Assembly: GCA_029931535.1 (NCBI GenBank)
Contig: JAQPZY010001405.1
Location: 1,179,001-1,243,000 of the forward strand
Reading direction: 5' to 3'
DNA length: 64,000 bases
From: Margaritifera margaritifera
Lineage: Eukaryota > Mollusca > Bivalvia > Unionida > Margaritiferidae
Shown here piece after piece: positions 1 through 13,551 of the stretch (its first letter is position 1; each line of letters opens with the position of its first letter). The translations under genes were made by a program, and so were the position numbers. A model generated the notes under the pieces. That model was not told where the DNA came from. It did not search any database and worked only from the letters and a program-made list of their open reading frames with translations.

Positions 1-372
1 AGACACTCTTACTTATGTTAGGCACTAACATGGACACAACATTTTAAAAAATCAGCATAAATTATGTTGCATTTTGGGAAAATACTTACATTAGAATGAA
101 ATGACTGGAATATTTAGTCCAAATGGACTTTCCTGAACCGGACAAATCACACCTGTTTGCTTTGCCATCATACGCAAAAGCCAACAGGCAGAACTCAATA
201 AACAATTTTTTATGATTAGGCTTTAATGCTGTTTTATTTTGAGTGCAAGTAACATTCCTCACTGGTTAACGAATCTCCTGGAAAAATGCGAGACAATATT
301 GATTATTTTCTTAGAGAGTACAATAGGAAGCAATAACAGCTAATTGGCTCAATTTGTGTGGTGATATCTGCT
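1..372. repeat. Dispersed repeat, copy 1 (cut by window start)
   Basis: This stretch aligns by eye, with substitutions and small gaps, to 2095-2454 in the same orientation. Shared landmarks are a segment reading TGAATGAAATGACTGGA, CCTGAACCGG, AGGCTTTAATGCTGTTTT, GCAAGTAACATTC and CAATAACAGCT, in the same order. It probably starts before the window. No coding potential or terminal repeats are visible, so the class of element is unknown. Confidence 0.7.
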
Positions 373-461
373 GATTGGCTCAATTTGTGTGGTGATACCT
401 GCTGATTGGCTCAATTTGTGTGGTGATACCTGCTGATTGGCTCAATTTGTGTGGTGATACA
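339..461. repeat. 31-bp tandem repeat, four copies
   Basis: The unit begins GCTGATTGGCTCAATTTGTG and is 31 bp long; the first and last copies differ by a few bases. It sits at the end of the dispersed repeat. The related copy at 2.45 kb has only one unit, so the expansion is private to this copy. Confidence 0.9.
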
Positions 462-933
462 TTGAAGGGATGACAAACGTTGCGCCTATTTAATAAATTT
501 ACTATGTTTTGTATCTGTATCAATACTAAATCAAAGCTGCAAAGTTTGGTTGCATTGCTCAGGTATGGTTTGCTCCAGAGTACAATTTATCTTAGAAAGA
601 CAGATATGTAAATGGAATGTCATGTGATGTCATAGGTGACAAATGCAAGGTCCAAACATAAGGACTCACTTGCCATACTCATAACAAAATTAAGCTTCAT
701 TCATATCTGCTTGATTCAGTTATAATACATTTCTACAAATTAATCATTATTTTGTTTGTAAAGACCAATTTTAGTCAATTTTGATATATTTTTCACAACT
801 TAAATTTAACGAATAAAAATATGTCAAACATTTTAGTCAAAATCTCCACATAGGTTTGTTGCTTTAGAAATATGATGCCCCCAAGAAGTTTAAAATGGTA
901 CTTCTAATCTCTCAATAAACGTATATGGAGAAA

Positions 934-1205
<272 letters not shown>

Positions 1206-1282
<77 letters not shown>
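1206..1282. repeat. (TA)n microsatellite
   Basis: About 38 TA units, directly after the short element at 1043-1202; it mirrors the tract on the other side of that element. Confidence 0.98.
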
Positions 1283-1284
<2 letters not shown>

Positions 1285-2094
1285 TATACACATTTTGGAG
1301 TGAAAAGAGTGTCACAAATTCATTTGTATATTGATTTCCAATTGTCAGTAATATTTTAACTGCTGAGAATAGAGAATTTTAGAATCTGAAGCCTTAAGAG
1401 CCAAACATTTTGCATAATCTTCACATTTGACCAGATGAGGAGCACCAATGCATGCTTTATCGTAGCTCTCTGTGTTATCTTCAATGGACAAATCAAACTC
1501 TATTCGATAGAAAATGGTAAGGAAATGTATGTGTTTATAATTCTTGTCAAGAAAGACTAACCATTACTCCAGTTATGGTGCCAGTACCTGAAGCAATTAC
1601 CATGGTCCCTCAAATTGGAAGAACCGAACCACCTGTACGTGTCTTACACAACTTCTAGCACTACCTGACTGGTGAAAAAAGCAATTTAAAGTAACACCTT
1701 TGCAGCTAAGTTCTGTTTGCATCAAAATGACAACTTCAAAGGTATGCAACCATGTGACAAAATATTGTGCCGAATAAGTGTTAGAAAGAAATCTTGACTC
1801 AGTCTCATGTTTCCCACCTTTAAAAAGGAAACAAAAATCAGCATTGCGTTCTTTAAATATACACCCAAATAATTGATTTATTTACTTATTTCATTTACCT
1901 GCATAAACTAATCAGCTATGAATGCATATAGAATGCTTAATTCTCGAAACAATGTGTTCACCAAGGATTTCCCATTGATGATATTCAAGGTATCACTACA
2001 CTAATTAGGTTTCTTACATGGTTCCTTCATTTTACTACATTTTTCATGAAATCCAGCTCATAAGTTATAAATTCAGATGCACCAAGACTATTTA
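1283..2094. other. No recognised feature
   Basis: AT-rich unique-looking sequence. I see no convincing ORF, splice-bounded exon or repeat. Confidence 0.5.
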
Positions 2095-2454
2095 ACTTAC
2101 CTTATGCACTAAATTGGACATAACCTAACCAAAACTATGCATAGGTTATGTTACATTTTCTGAAAATAATTGCATTTGAATGAAATGACTGGAGTTTTTA
2201 GTGCAAATGACCTGTCCTGAACCGGGTGAATCACACTTGTTTACTTTGTCATCCCAAGAGGCTCCACTGAAAAAGAAAACCGTTTTTTTCTTTCTTCTGT
2301 TAAGGCTTTAATGCTGTTTTCTACTGAATGCAAGTAACATTCTTCACCGGTTGGCAAATCTCCAGGAAATATCAGAGAAATGTTTTTATGATTTTCTTAG
2401 GGACAACAATAGGATACAATAACAGCTCACTGGCTCAATTAGTGTAATGATACC
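2095..2454. repeat. Dispersed repeat, copy 2
   Basis: Direct-orientation, diverged copy of 1-372. The order of shared blocks is kept. It ends in a single CTGGCTCAATTAGTGTAATG motif corresponding to the 31-bp unit that is tandemly expanded in copy 1. Confidence 0.7.
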
Positions 2455-2687
2455 TCAAAGAAAGAAAAGTCGAAATGGAAGAGGCTTTCCAAATTTGGCA
2501 AATACATGTATTGTAACGCTTCTAACCAGTATTCTCCGTCTGTTCCCTTTTATCTCAAAGTTCTTTGATATATGGCATTTAACTACTAATTAATTCGATG
2601 TCATTTCTTACAAATATGTAACTTTTGAACCGGCTATGTACTTCGCTAACATGCTAGCATGCAGTCGTTATCTATAAATGTTTTGTG

Positions 2688-2688
<1 letters not shown>

Positions 2689-2754
<66 letters not shown>

Positions 2755-2840
2755 CAACTACACATACACAAGTTACAAATCACACGGCAAATAACATCTT
2801 TACTAGAGCACTGGATCAAAAGAGATAGTGTTGGTCAGGG

Positions 2841-2895
<55 letters not shown>
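2689..2895. repeat. Two (TA)n tracts around a 92-bp spacer
   Basis: TA tracts lie at 2689-2750 and 2843-2895. The spacer between them (2751-2842) is unlike them and carries no motif I recognise. The paired layout resembles those at 1.0, 13-14.3 and 42.3-42.7 kb. Confidence 0.95.
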
Positions 2896-2897
<2 letters not shown>

Positions 2898-2944
2898 GGA
2901 CGGTTAAGAAGAAGTTCAATATATAAGTATTAATCATGTTTCAC

Positions 2945-3275
2945 GAGAAATGTATTGCAAGAATAAATAAACTTGATGACCAGCAAGTAATACATTCCTT
3001 ATTCACGTTGTTCTCTAGAAATGTATTGCAAGAATAATTAAATGTGATGACCAGTAATACATTCCTTATTCACGTTGTTCTCTAGAAATGTATTGCAAGA
3101 ATAATTAAATGTGATGACCAGTAATACATTCCTTATTCACGTTGTTCTCTAGAAATGTATTGCAAGAATAATTAAATGTGATGACCAGTAATACATTCCT
3201 TATTCACGTTGTTCTCTAGAAATGTATTGCTATAACAATTAAACGTCATGACCAGTAATACATTCATTATTCACT
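2945..3275. repeat. 67-bp tandem array, about five copies
   Basis: The unit contains GTTCTCTAGAAATGTATTGC and GATGACCAGTAATACATTCC. Starts at about 3004, 3071, 3138 and 3205 give an exact 67-bp period. The three central copies look identical; the outer ones are diverged or partial. Confidence 0.95.
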
Positions 3276-5180
<1,905 letters not shown>

Positions 5181-5313
5181 TTTACTACTACTATTACTAC
5201 TTAATTGTTCGTAGTAATTTTTCTTCTCATGCTGTGTGTGTAATAGTATACTTGTATTTCATGTACCGCATGTTAAATTTATTGCATTATTGGTCCATGT
5301 CCTTCATTGAAAA

Positions 5314-5408
5314 TACTACTACTACTACAATAACAACTACTACTACTACTACTACTAATAATAATAATTATAATAATAATAATAACAAAACTATTATTAA
5401 TATTATTA

Positions 5409-5491
<83 letters not shown>
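5314..5491. repeat. Compound trinucleotide tract (ACT)n-(AAT)n-(TTA)n
   Basis: ACT triplets, then AAT/AAC triplets, then a long (TTA)n run from about 5396 to 5491. The tract is roughly complementary to the one at 4899-5180, so the two could pair. The homopolymeric Tyr, Ile, Asn frames are not genes. Confidence 0.97.
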
Positions 5492-5550
5492 AATTGCACA
5501 TCTTTCAGCACACTTGTATACATTTATATTGAAATTTTCAGAGAGTAATG

Positions 5551-6188
5551 CAGGCATCGGCAACCTCTTAGAACTGCTGTGCCAGGTCCGCTCAATTGTA
5601 TACTGCTTTGTAGAGTGATGCGTGCCATGAGGCAAGTCACATGACAGGGGTCAGATCACCATTAATTTTACTATATATTACCTACATGCATTTCTCCAAG
5701 CTGAACTCAGACCAACATTCCAATCACACTAAGATTCCTTGGGGTGACAATGCCATTATAGTCCATTACACACACCAAGATTTGTCAGTTGTTGCCTAGC
5801 ATAATTACGAATAACAGCTCATCAAAGCCTACTGGGGTCATGATTCCATTTCCGGGTCAATCAAAACATAGTTTTGCACCATATTTCACACTTCCTTTAC
5901 ATGTGCACTTCCACCACACTGCTTTCACAAGCCCAATAAAAGGCATCTCAAAATAAAGAATGGCTCCTTCCTAATAATAATTCATGGTAAAAAATCACTC
6001 CCTGTCATGAATATTTCACAGTGAAAAGCACAGACAAACAACACGTCTAAATTTAGATAGGAACTACTTGGATCATACCAACCCGGAAGAATTTTATCCT
6101 GGTCTGACCCCTGTTACAAAGACTTGGCACTTGCCAAAGAGTTTGGTGTGCCACCGTTAGCACGCGTGCCATAGGCTGCTGACACCTG
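5551..6188. mobile_element. hAT-type MITE with 8-bp target duplications
   Basis: The left end reads CAGGCATCGGCAACCT and the reverse complement of the right end reads CAGGTGTCAGCAGCCT, matching at about 12 of 16 positions. Inner blocks AGGGGTCAGAT and TGGTCTGACCCCTG extend the inverted symmetry. The flanks GAGTAATG (5543-5550) and GTATAATG (6189-6196) match at 6 of 8 bases, fitting the 8-bp duplication made by hAT transposases. There is no transposase ORF, so at 638 bp it is a non-autonomous, aged copy. Confidence 0.75.
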
Positions 6189-6196
6189 GTATAATG

Positions 6197-7630
6197 TATG
6201 TTATGACCATCAAAATATAAAATATTCATGATACTTACAAACTATAACTTACTTTCTCGTGGTCTTGACCTTCATCTCGCATATTTAAAAAAAAAATTAA
6301 ATTCTAGACTGTTAGAGTCGGTAAATTCTTATGAGGTAATGAGGGAGAAAGAGGGAGCCTTTGAGAAATATTCTGCAGAGATAACGTTGTTTCAATATTA
6401 AAGGAGAACCAGTACGATGATTTCAGTTCTTATTGTATGTTCTAACAATGGATTACACAGAAATGACACGTTAAAATGGCACGAAAATATGATGTACAGT
6501 TAAGTCTGATGTGTCAATGTACAGTCACTTGTGACTGATTTAATATCCTTTAGCGTTAGACAAGGTAGTGTATTAAATCCCATGCTTTTAAGTACGTTTT
6601 AGAATTAGTTTCAAAATAAACTGATAAAAAAGAATGCAATATAATATCTTTTGATTGGATTCATTTCTTAACACTGTATACCTCTTTGATAATATTCGAT
6701 CATACAGTTAGATAATTTCTAAGCATCATTCAATTGTTCTACAGAAGTACTGCATTATCTTTACTCGAATGTTATCTTAGAGGGAAAAAAGATGACCGTT
6801 TCTAGAACAGGGAGCTGCATACGAAAATATGAGCAATGATAAAAGGTAATTACAATCTTCAAGCTTTTTCCATTCTACAAATATCTGGGCGCCATCTTTA
6901 CTTCGCGAAATATAATTGCATGTGAATTCATTTATTTTTTAGGATATAAATTTTTGTGCTTTTTAAAACATTTTCGTCAGTACTTAAATTCGCGGATTGT
7001 GGAATAAACCCTATTGTTTCCACAGAATAAGCCGATCAGTTGTAGAAAGACTTCACAGTAATTCCTGTAAATACATGCCACAGTTATTCAAAATAGCCCC
7101 AATTATTTTTAATTTGGTGAAATAGATTGTCATGAATTATAGTGTATACGAGTTTCGGTTATTGCTACATATTGATTTAAAGTTAAAACGATGCATCCAA
7201 ACTTTTTTCTGAATATGACAATCTAATAAATAAAATCAAAATGATTAAGACAAGGAAAATTTCCACAATCTTAATTATTCGTGAATATTTTATTCAACCT
7301 CAAAGTGAATCAGTAAAAATATGAATTTAAGATGTAGTTCACGTGGGAGAACAAAGGATTCAAGACCTAATATAGGCAAGTGTTAACACATTAAATAGTA
7401 CCGGGGTTGTGCCCAATATGTTATGAAGATATACGTTTTATGAGTAGATATAAGGAAATATTTCACGAGTGAAGTGAGAAACATTGTATTGTCACGAGTG
7501 GCAAAAAGGAAAAAGCCGTCGATTTCCATGGATTGTTTCTCCATTCGGTGCCAATGAGATTAACGGCTGCATTACTACATCGATAAAAAGAAGTTCCGAA
7601 ATTTACAATATTTTTAGGACAGGGACCTTT
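6197..7630. other. No recognised feature
   Basis: AT-rich sequence without convincing ORFs, repeats or splice-bounded exons. Confidence 0.5.
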
Positions 7631-7727
7631 GTCAAATTTAGCTTGTACAAATAATGCATCAAATTGTGTATTTTGTCAAATTTAGCTTGTACAAATAATG
7701 CATCAAATTGTGTATTTTGTCAAATTA
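7631..7727. repeat. 44-bp direct duplication
   Basis: Two back-to-back identical copies of a 44-bp unit beginning GTCAAATTTAGCTTGTACAA, with a short third start at the end. Confidence 0.95.
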
Positions 7728-8417
7728 ATGACTGCTTTCAAATGAAAATGAAGAGATTTTTATTTTCGTTAAGACGTATCTTGCTTGGATTGATACAGTG
7801 AACATTGTTGGTGTGGGAGTGCTGTAGAAACATCACAGAGCGGTCACATATGACATATTTCAGAGCGTACCATCTTTAAACAAAAGATTTTGATTGATTG
7901 TGAGTTTACATGCATGGATTTTGCTTCTTTATTTTGTTCATTTCTGCATTCAAACGTGAATCTTTGGCCTTGGCAAGCTTGCAGACTATTCGGTAACAGA
8001 CGCTGCACCCAAATATCGATTGTCACTTAATTTCGGTTTGCAATCAACACGCATCAATGTCCGATTTTTCCATTGCTTTCAAACATGATTATGATTGTGT
8101 TGAGAGTTTGAATCGCTACTTAAACAATTTTATTACTATATTTAATCAAGACTTTCCTAAAAATGTGTCCTTTTGTCGTAGAGTGTAAAAGGCTGTATGG
8201 GTGACAGAATATCCAATAGGAACAGTTCATGTAAGTTCAGTCACTAATAATTTGCAGGATTCGTGTGGAAAACAAATTTAAAAAGTTAATACTTGAAGCC
8301 TACTTTTGTTATTTGGAATTCGTTTTTAGGCATATTTTTATGGGGCCTCCTTATTGATTAAATAAATTTATACTAGAGAGTCTACAGTCTTCACACATTT
8401 TAAGATCTGTTCATCAT

Positions 8418-8421
<4 letters not shown>

Positions 8422-8481
<60 letters not shown>
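8422..8481. repeat. (GA)n microsatellite
   Basis: About 30 uninterrupted GA units. Confidence 0.98.
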
Positions 8482-8484
<3 letters not shown>

Positions 8485-8663
8485 AACAGAAGGAAGAAGA
8501 AGAAAAACGAAATAGGCCTAAATATGGAAATACAGATTTCAAAAACGTATATAAGGGCAGATATATTTCCTAAATGGGAAAAAAAGTAGTTCTAAACGTG
8601 ATATCGCTACTGTGCCGATAAAAGTGGTATCATTTTTCTCCCACTGATAGATTTCATGATCTC

Positions 8664-8830
8664 ATTATGGAATATATAATAAAACGTTTCGAGCTAAACA
8701 AGCTCTTTCTTCAGGGAAGAAACACAACTTACATCCACAAAACAAACACTAAACACTAAAGCAAAGAGAAATTCTTGACTCCTACATGTTTGAATGACAG
8801 AGGGAAACCTACAAGAAAGGAAGAAAAAAA
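8664..8830 (-). mobile_element. Penelope-like element terminal fragment
   Basis: This segment aligns by eye with 13090-13250, the 3' end of the better preserved Penelope-like copy. Shared blocks, on the plus strand, are GTTTCGAGCTAAACAAGCTC, a CTTACAT.CACAAAAC.. ACACTAAACAC stretch, and GACTCCTACA. No coding sequence is attached, so it is a 5'-truncated or solitary terminal-repeat copy. Read on the minus strand it carries a hammerhead-like core, annotated separately. Confidence 0.65.
8686..8714 (-). ncRNA. Hammerhead-ribozyme-like core in Penelope-like terminus
   Basis: On the minus strand the order is CTGAAGA, then a hairpin GAGCT-TGTTT-AGCTC, then GAAAC followed by GTT. This fits the conserved hammerhead core CUGANGA / stem II / GAAA followed by an NUH cleavage triplet. 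Penelope-like elements are known to carry such minimal ribozymes with very short stem III in their terminal repeats. Stem I pairing is poor here and GUU is a weak cleavage triplet, so activity is doubtful. Confidence 0.5.
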
Positions 8831-9116
8831 AGAAAGAAGAAGAAAAAAGTGTCTTAAAACGCGTAAACTACATGTTTATTCTGTGCTGCCGTCAGTCCAG
8901 CAAAGTTGTATAACAAATATCAAAGAAAGATTATCATGCCTATCGCATTAAGCAGCTGTAGTTGTTATGTCTGTTTAATAAAGAAATTAGTACATGCATC
9001 GAAGGATTAAATGAAAGAATTGTATTGATGCTGTAACCTTACATGTATACTATTCAGATGTATGTAACCTCTGGAGGATGACCTTTACTGCCAATTGGAA
9101 ATTAGTTTTTTAATTG

Positions 9117-9139
9117 ATATATTTATTTATTTATTTATT

Positions 9140-9196
<57 letters not shown>
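9117..9196. repeat. (TTTA)n then (TTA)n microsatellite
   Basis: Tetranucleotide TTTA units to about 9150 pass into trinucleotide TTA units to about 9196. Confidence 0.97.
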
Positions 9197-9198
<2 letters not shown>

Positions 9199-9849
9199 AT
9201 TCAATGGCTGTATAACTGTGAACAAAATCAAAAGCTTCGTGATGGAAAATAATCTAAGTAGCATTTCCTGATATAAAATGAATAATTAAATGATCACTAT
9301 TATTGGATTCCATTGTGATTCAAGACTAAAACGGGGTATCTTACATAAATTAAGAGAATTGAACTCTTAAGCAGCCGATTTTGTTCGCACCGAAACGTTA
9401 AACAACCAAATTAAAACCAGGTCGGGCACCTCTGTCCAATAGAACATCTATTTAGGCGGAGAGATACATCATAGTTCTAAAGACGCGCCTACCATTTTCA
9501 AACTGTCCATTTACAAAATCAAACAAAGCGCATGTGCAGTGGACTAAGCGAATCAATAACGCGTAGTAACTAGCGGACTACTTTTACCAATTTTTTTAGA
9601 CCAATCAGCTGGAGAGAAAGGTGAAAAAAAAGGGGGTAATTTCAACTCAGTAAAGGCGGTCACACTTATAAATTCAAATTCGATATTTATGCATATCATT
9701 ACATGCTTTGCGAGCTTTCAACAGATTATTGTAAATATGCAAGAAAAGTGTAAACAACGTAAAAATTTAAATGAAAGGTTTTTTCGAAATGAATGGTTTG
9801 ATTACTAAGATGGCTAGGATATACTTATCTCAATATTTAAAGAGGCAAT
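9197..9849. other. No recognised feature
   Basis: Slightly less AT-rich stretch around 9.37-9.62 kb, but no ORF, splice-bounded exon or known repeat is recognised. Confidence 0.45.
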
Positions 9850-9945
9850 GAAATTCCATTGAGTGAAATTCCATTGAGTGAAATTCAATGAGTGAAATTC
9901 CTTTGAGTGAAATTCCATTGAGTGAAATTCCATTGAGTGACATCA
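9850..9945. repeat. 15-bp tandem array, about six copies
   Basis: The unit is GAAATTCCATTGAGT, with one 14-base copy. Because 15 is a multiple of three, a short frame reads repeated SEIPL. It has no other coding support. Confidence 0.95.
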
Positions 9946-10109
9946 TTTTCAAGTGTGACTCAAAAGTAGTTTTTGCTTTTCTTCAACAATTAAATTTATT
10001 GATTCAATTGATTACACTTAGGAATACTTTTGTTGGATCATTACCGACCATAGTACACCCAACTACACCCAAATCAAAAGATGAGAGAATAGAACGTTAG
10101 GAAATATTT

Positions 10110-10205
10110 AGACTATATACATACTAACGACATACTAACGACATACTAACTACATACTAACGACATACTAACGACATAATAACGACATAATAACTACATA
10201 CTAAA
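10110..10205. repeat. 11-bp tandem array
   Basis: About nine copies of CATACTAACGA, with CATACTAACTA and CATAATAACGA variants. Confidence 0.95.
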
Positions 10206-11184
10206 GCATTATAAGGCGAAGAAAGACTTTATTAATCTAACTATGTTTTAACGATAGAGATGGTTTTTTAAGGAAAAAATGAATAATAAAATTTTATCTA
10301 GTCAGATATTTAAACTTTAGATAGTAGAATTTTTAATATAGATGATTCTAGATACAGAACTTAGTTAATAGATCGTTTTCTACCTCGTTCTATTTTTATC
10401 CCGCACTCTTGTAAAAAAAAATAAAAAAATTGTGGACATATTTTGCTTTTAGGTTTCATGCGCAAAGTCTCACACTGCACGATATTAAATCTGATCTCTA
10501 AAAGACATGCATGCACGTGTTTTTTTTTTTTTTGGTTTCTTTTGACAGAACCAGTATAACAACTAATCTTAGCTAATTAAAAAAAGTAAATATATGCCAA
10601 GATTTTAATTAATATTTATTTTATATTTTCTTTATGCATTAGACATGCGCTCTCTGCTACCAGATTTCACAATCGGTGTCTAGCTGTATGATCAAGCCTT
10701 GCGGAGTCCAGATCAAATAGAACGAAAGTTTATAATATAAATATATTTAATGCTGTTAGCAAGGAAGTAAAATAGAATTAACCAGGTATTTCGGAATTCA
10801 TTATGTCGGATGACGGATGTTTTAAAAAGTAACAAACACAAATACTCATGTATTAACAATGTATATTCACGATTGTATGGTCACGCAGAGTCCTGAAGAG
10901 AGAGTTACTTTAATAATTAAAATCATTCAAGGGTAAAAAGAAATTGATTGGGACAGTATTTCGATGTTTCCACTTAGACATATTTTAATCATTTATTTAT
11001 GATATTATGAGGGTATTAAAAAAACTCTTCATATTGCTCATAAGGATAATGGGTTTTTGTGATAGTGACCAGACAGAAATCGAAGATGAATGAAAAATGA
11101 AATGTATGAGCTAATCATGATACTAAGTTTTTTCCGCTTAATATTTGACAAAATAAGTAGCTTTAGTTTTCTTGTAATCAAACG
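10206..11184. other. No recognised feature
   Basis: AT-rich sequence with no convincing gene or repeat. Confidence 0.5.
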
Positions 11185-11668
11185 AGAAAGAACTTAAATG
11201 TTGAAGTGTTTATAAAGAACTTAAATGTAAAAGTTTTTACCAAAAACTTAAATGTAGAAGTGTTTACAAAGAACTTTAATGTTGAAGTGTTTTCAAAGAA
11301 CTTAAATGAAGAAGTGTTTAGAAAATAAAAATAATGTTGAAGTATTTACAAAGAACTTTTAATGTTTAAGTGTTTACTAAGAACTTGAATGTAAAAGTTT
11401 TTTCAAAGAACTTAAATGTAGAAGTCTTTACAAAGAAATTATATCTAGAAGTGTTTACAAAGAACTGAAATGTAGAAGTGTTTGCAAAAACTTAAATGTT
11501 GAAGTGTTCACAAAAACTTTAATGTAGAAGTTTTTACAGAGAACTTAAATGTAAAAGTGTTCACAAAAATTACATGTAGAAGTGTTTTCAAAGAACTTAA
11601 ATGTAGACATGTTTACAAGGAACTTAAATGTAGAAGTGTTTACAAAGAACTTAAATGTAGAAGTGTTT
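11185..11668. repeat. Diverged ~27-bp tandem array
   Basis: Roughly 17 units of the type AAAGAACTTAAATGTAGAAG plus TGTTTAC, with many substitutions and a few length changes (about 25-31 bp). Divergence is highest in the first two thirds; the last few units are nearly regular, which suggests recent growth at that end. Confidence 0.9.
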
Positions 11669-12100
11669 GTTTTCTTTTATATCAATATCCATATGATAAT
11701 GAATTTTGCCAAAGTGAAGATGATACTCGTTAACACCAATACTTTAGCTTTTATGAAATATGTCTTCTTCATGATCTTTTTACTAATATTTTCTTAAATC
11801 GTTACGATGCTTGTGTTTTATGTACAATTTGCGATAAAATTTACTCGATACCGTGTGATATTTGATGACTGCATCATTCTATACTTTTATGAACATTATA
11901 CAGCAGACACATCTGGTCTCAATACATGCACCAACCCAATATTAATTTGAAATTCTCTCCTGTGTGTTAACATGTTATACAATACTCTATTTGTACCTGT
12001 TATTATATCTTGCATATAAATGTATAAAACTCGAGCTCGGAGATGTAGAATAGTCCCAGTACATTCTACCGTATGTCGTAAGAGGCGACTGATGGAGAAA
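11669..12100. other. No recognised feature
   Basis: AT-rich sequence without recognised features, up to the tRNA-like head at 12101. Confidence 0.45.
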
Positions 12101-12350
12101 GGGGCCGTGATGGCTCAGTGGTTAGCGCGTTAGACTCACGACCGAAAGGGTGCGGGTTCGAATCATACCATTGGATCAGCCCAGGTCAGCTACTGTGGCG
12201 TGTTCTTGGGCAAGGAACTTTACTCTAGTTGACTCGGCACCAAGTAAGCTGCTTGTATTGCTGTTCCGTAACCAAGTAAGCTACTGGTTTTGGTGTTCCG
12301 TAACCAAGTAAGCTACTGATTTTGGTGTTTCATAAAACACCAAAACAAAC
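12101..12350 (+). mobile_element. tRNA-derived SINE
   Basis: The first ~70 bases resemble a tRNA gene and carry internal RNA polymerase III promoter boxes: A box TGGCTCAGTGG (12111-12121) and B box GGTTCGAATC (12155-12164). A non-tRNA body follows, including TTCTTGGGCAAGGAACTTTA, a block shared in diverged form with the minus-strand SINE at 49.5 kb. The 3' part holds about three ~33-bp repeats built on CCAAGTAAGCTACTG and TTCCGTAA. An A-rich stretch follows at 12361. I did not find clear target duplications. It is not a functional tRNA, because the acceptor stem does not close. Confidence 0.75.
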
Positions 12351-12360
12351 CAATCATACA

Positions 12361-12463
12361 TAATGCAAGTCAAAAAAACAAAAAAAAAAACAAGAACAAC
12401 AACAACAGCCTCCCCCCCCCCCCTCTACAAAAAAAAAAAAAAAAAACAAACAAAAAAAAAAAC
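12361..12463. repeat. Low-complexity A/C-rich tract
   Basis: Poly-A runs with interspersed CAA/CAACAA triplets and a run of about 11 C. It probably began as the A-rich tail of the SINE upstream. Confidence 0.85.
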
Positions 12464-12689
12464 ACCTATTATGTTTATTGGATTTATACATTGATTTCCT
12501 TTTCCTTAAAATTTGTTCGACCAAATTAAAATTATCAATATCAAAACACGCAGAGATAGATAGATAGAAGTCTGGAGGGATCATTGAATGGAAGGCTGAG
12601 TGATTGGATAAAAGATATAAGAAATACATGGACATACTAACTCACATGAAGACAAATACACGAGAATATATTTATGACTATATATAGAA

Positions 12690-12790
12690 ATATTTCTATC
12701 TTGTAGGGAGAGTGCTAATGAAGTTGCCAGAACTTGTACCCAATCCCATTGTATCATACTGTGACAATAAAATATGTTGAAACTAATTGT
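12690..12790 (+). mobile_element. Possible LINE 3'-end fragment
   Basis: The block ending GTGACAATAAAATATGTTG followed by AAACT resembles the 3' terminus of CR1/L2-like LINEs, which often end just after an AATAAA-type signal and a short repeat. This is recalled resemblance only and no ORF is attached. Confidence 0.3.
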
Positions 12791-12989
12791 AGACTCGTAA
12801 AGATTTTAATAAGGTATACACACATTGCTAGTATTATATTTACCAAATTAATGAGAGACCTCGTTCAATAAAATTCACGTATTATAATATATGTTTTGAA
12901 AAGACTTTCAATAAATTCGTTTAAATTCAACATTATATTGTTAAAAATCAAAACGAAGGAGTCATGTATAAATTCATGGACTATTACAG

Positions 12990-12992
<3 letters not shown>

Positions 12993-13064
<72 letters not shown>
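12993..13064. repeat. (TA)n microsatellite next to Penelope-like element
   Basis: About 36 TA units, immediately next to the 3' end of the Penelope-like copy (minus orientation). Confidence 0.98.
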
Positions 13065-13066
<2 letters not shown>

Positions 13067-13110
13067 ACAAAAAAATTTATAATGGCGCAAATTCAAAACG
13101 GTTTCCTAAT

Positions 13111-13138
13111 GTTTCGAGCTAAACAAGCTCTTCGTCAG
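13111..13138 (-). ncRNA. Hammerhead-ribozyme-like core in Penelope-like 3' end
   Basis: On the minus strand the order is CTGACGA, hairpin GAGCT-TGTTT-AGCTC, GAAAC and ATT. The CUGANGA, stem II and GAAA elements are all present. Upstream TTCC and downstream GGAA could give about four base pairs of stem I after a mismatch. The presumed cleavage triplet AUU is allowed by the NUH rule but weak. Stem III would be only 1-2 bp, as in the minimal dimer-type hammerheads known from Penelope-like elements. Confidence 0.55.
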
Positions 13139-13551
13139 GGGAATAAACAGCTTACATACACAAAACAGACACTAAACACAAAATCTAAGATAAATTCTGG
13201 ACTCCTACAATTTAAAATTACTAGGGTGGATTTACAACAAGAGACATAATAAAAAGTTATGACACAATAATAATAATAAACGAGCGGGTTATTGTGTCTA
13301 TCAAATAGAGAAGCAACATGTTTTGACCTAATTCCAAAGGACAGAAACACAGCATCACGAAAAATCAAGGCCATCTACAGGATTTGCGAAAGAAATTATA
13401 TCCCGGTAGAATTATGCATGGAGGTTCTAAAGGAAAGATGTCAAGAGAATTGTGTAGTGGGATGATGGACATCAATAATAATAATAATTATAATAATAAT
13501 AATGACAATAAAATAATAGAAAAATAATACATGTTATTATTTGGGTAAATA

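Noticed and set aside
12101..12171. Functional tRNA gene
   Set aside because: A and B boxes are present, but the acceptor stem does not close and SINE body sequence follows directly.
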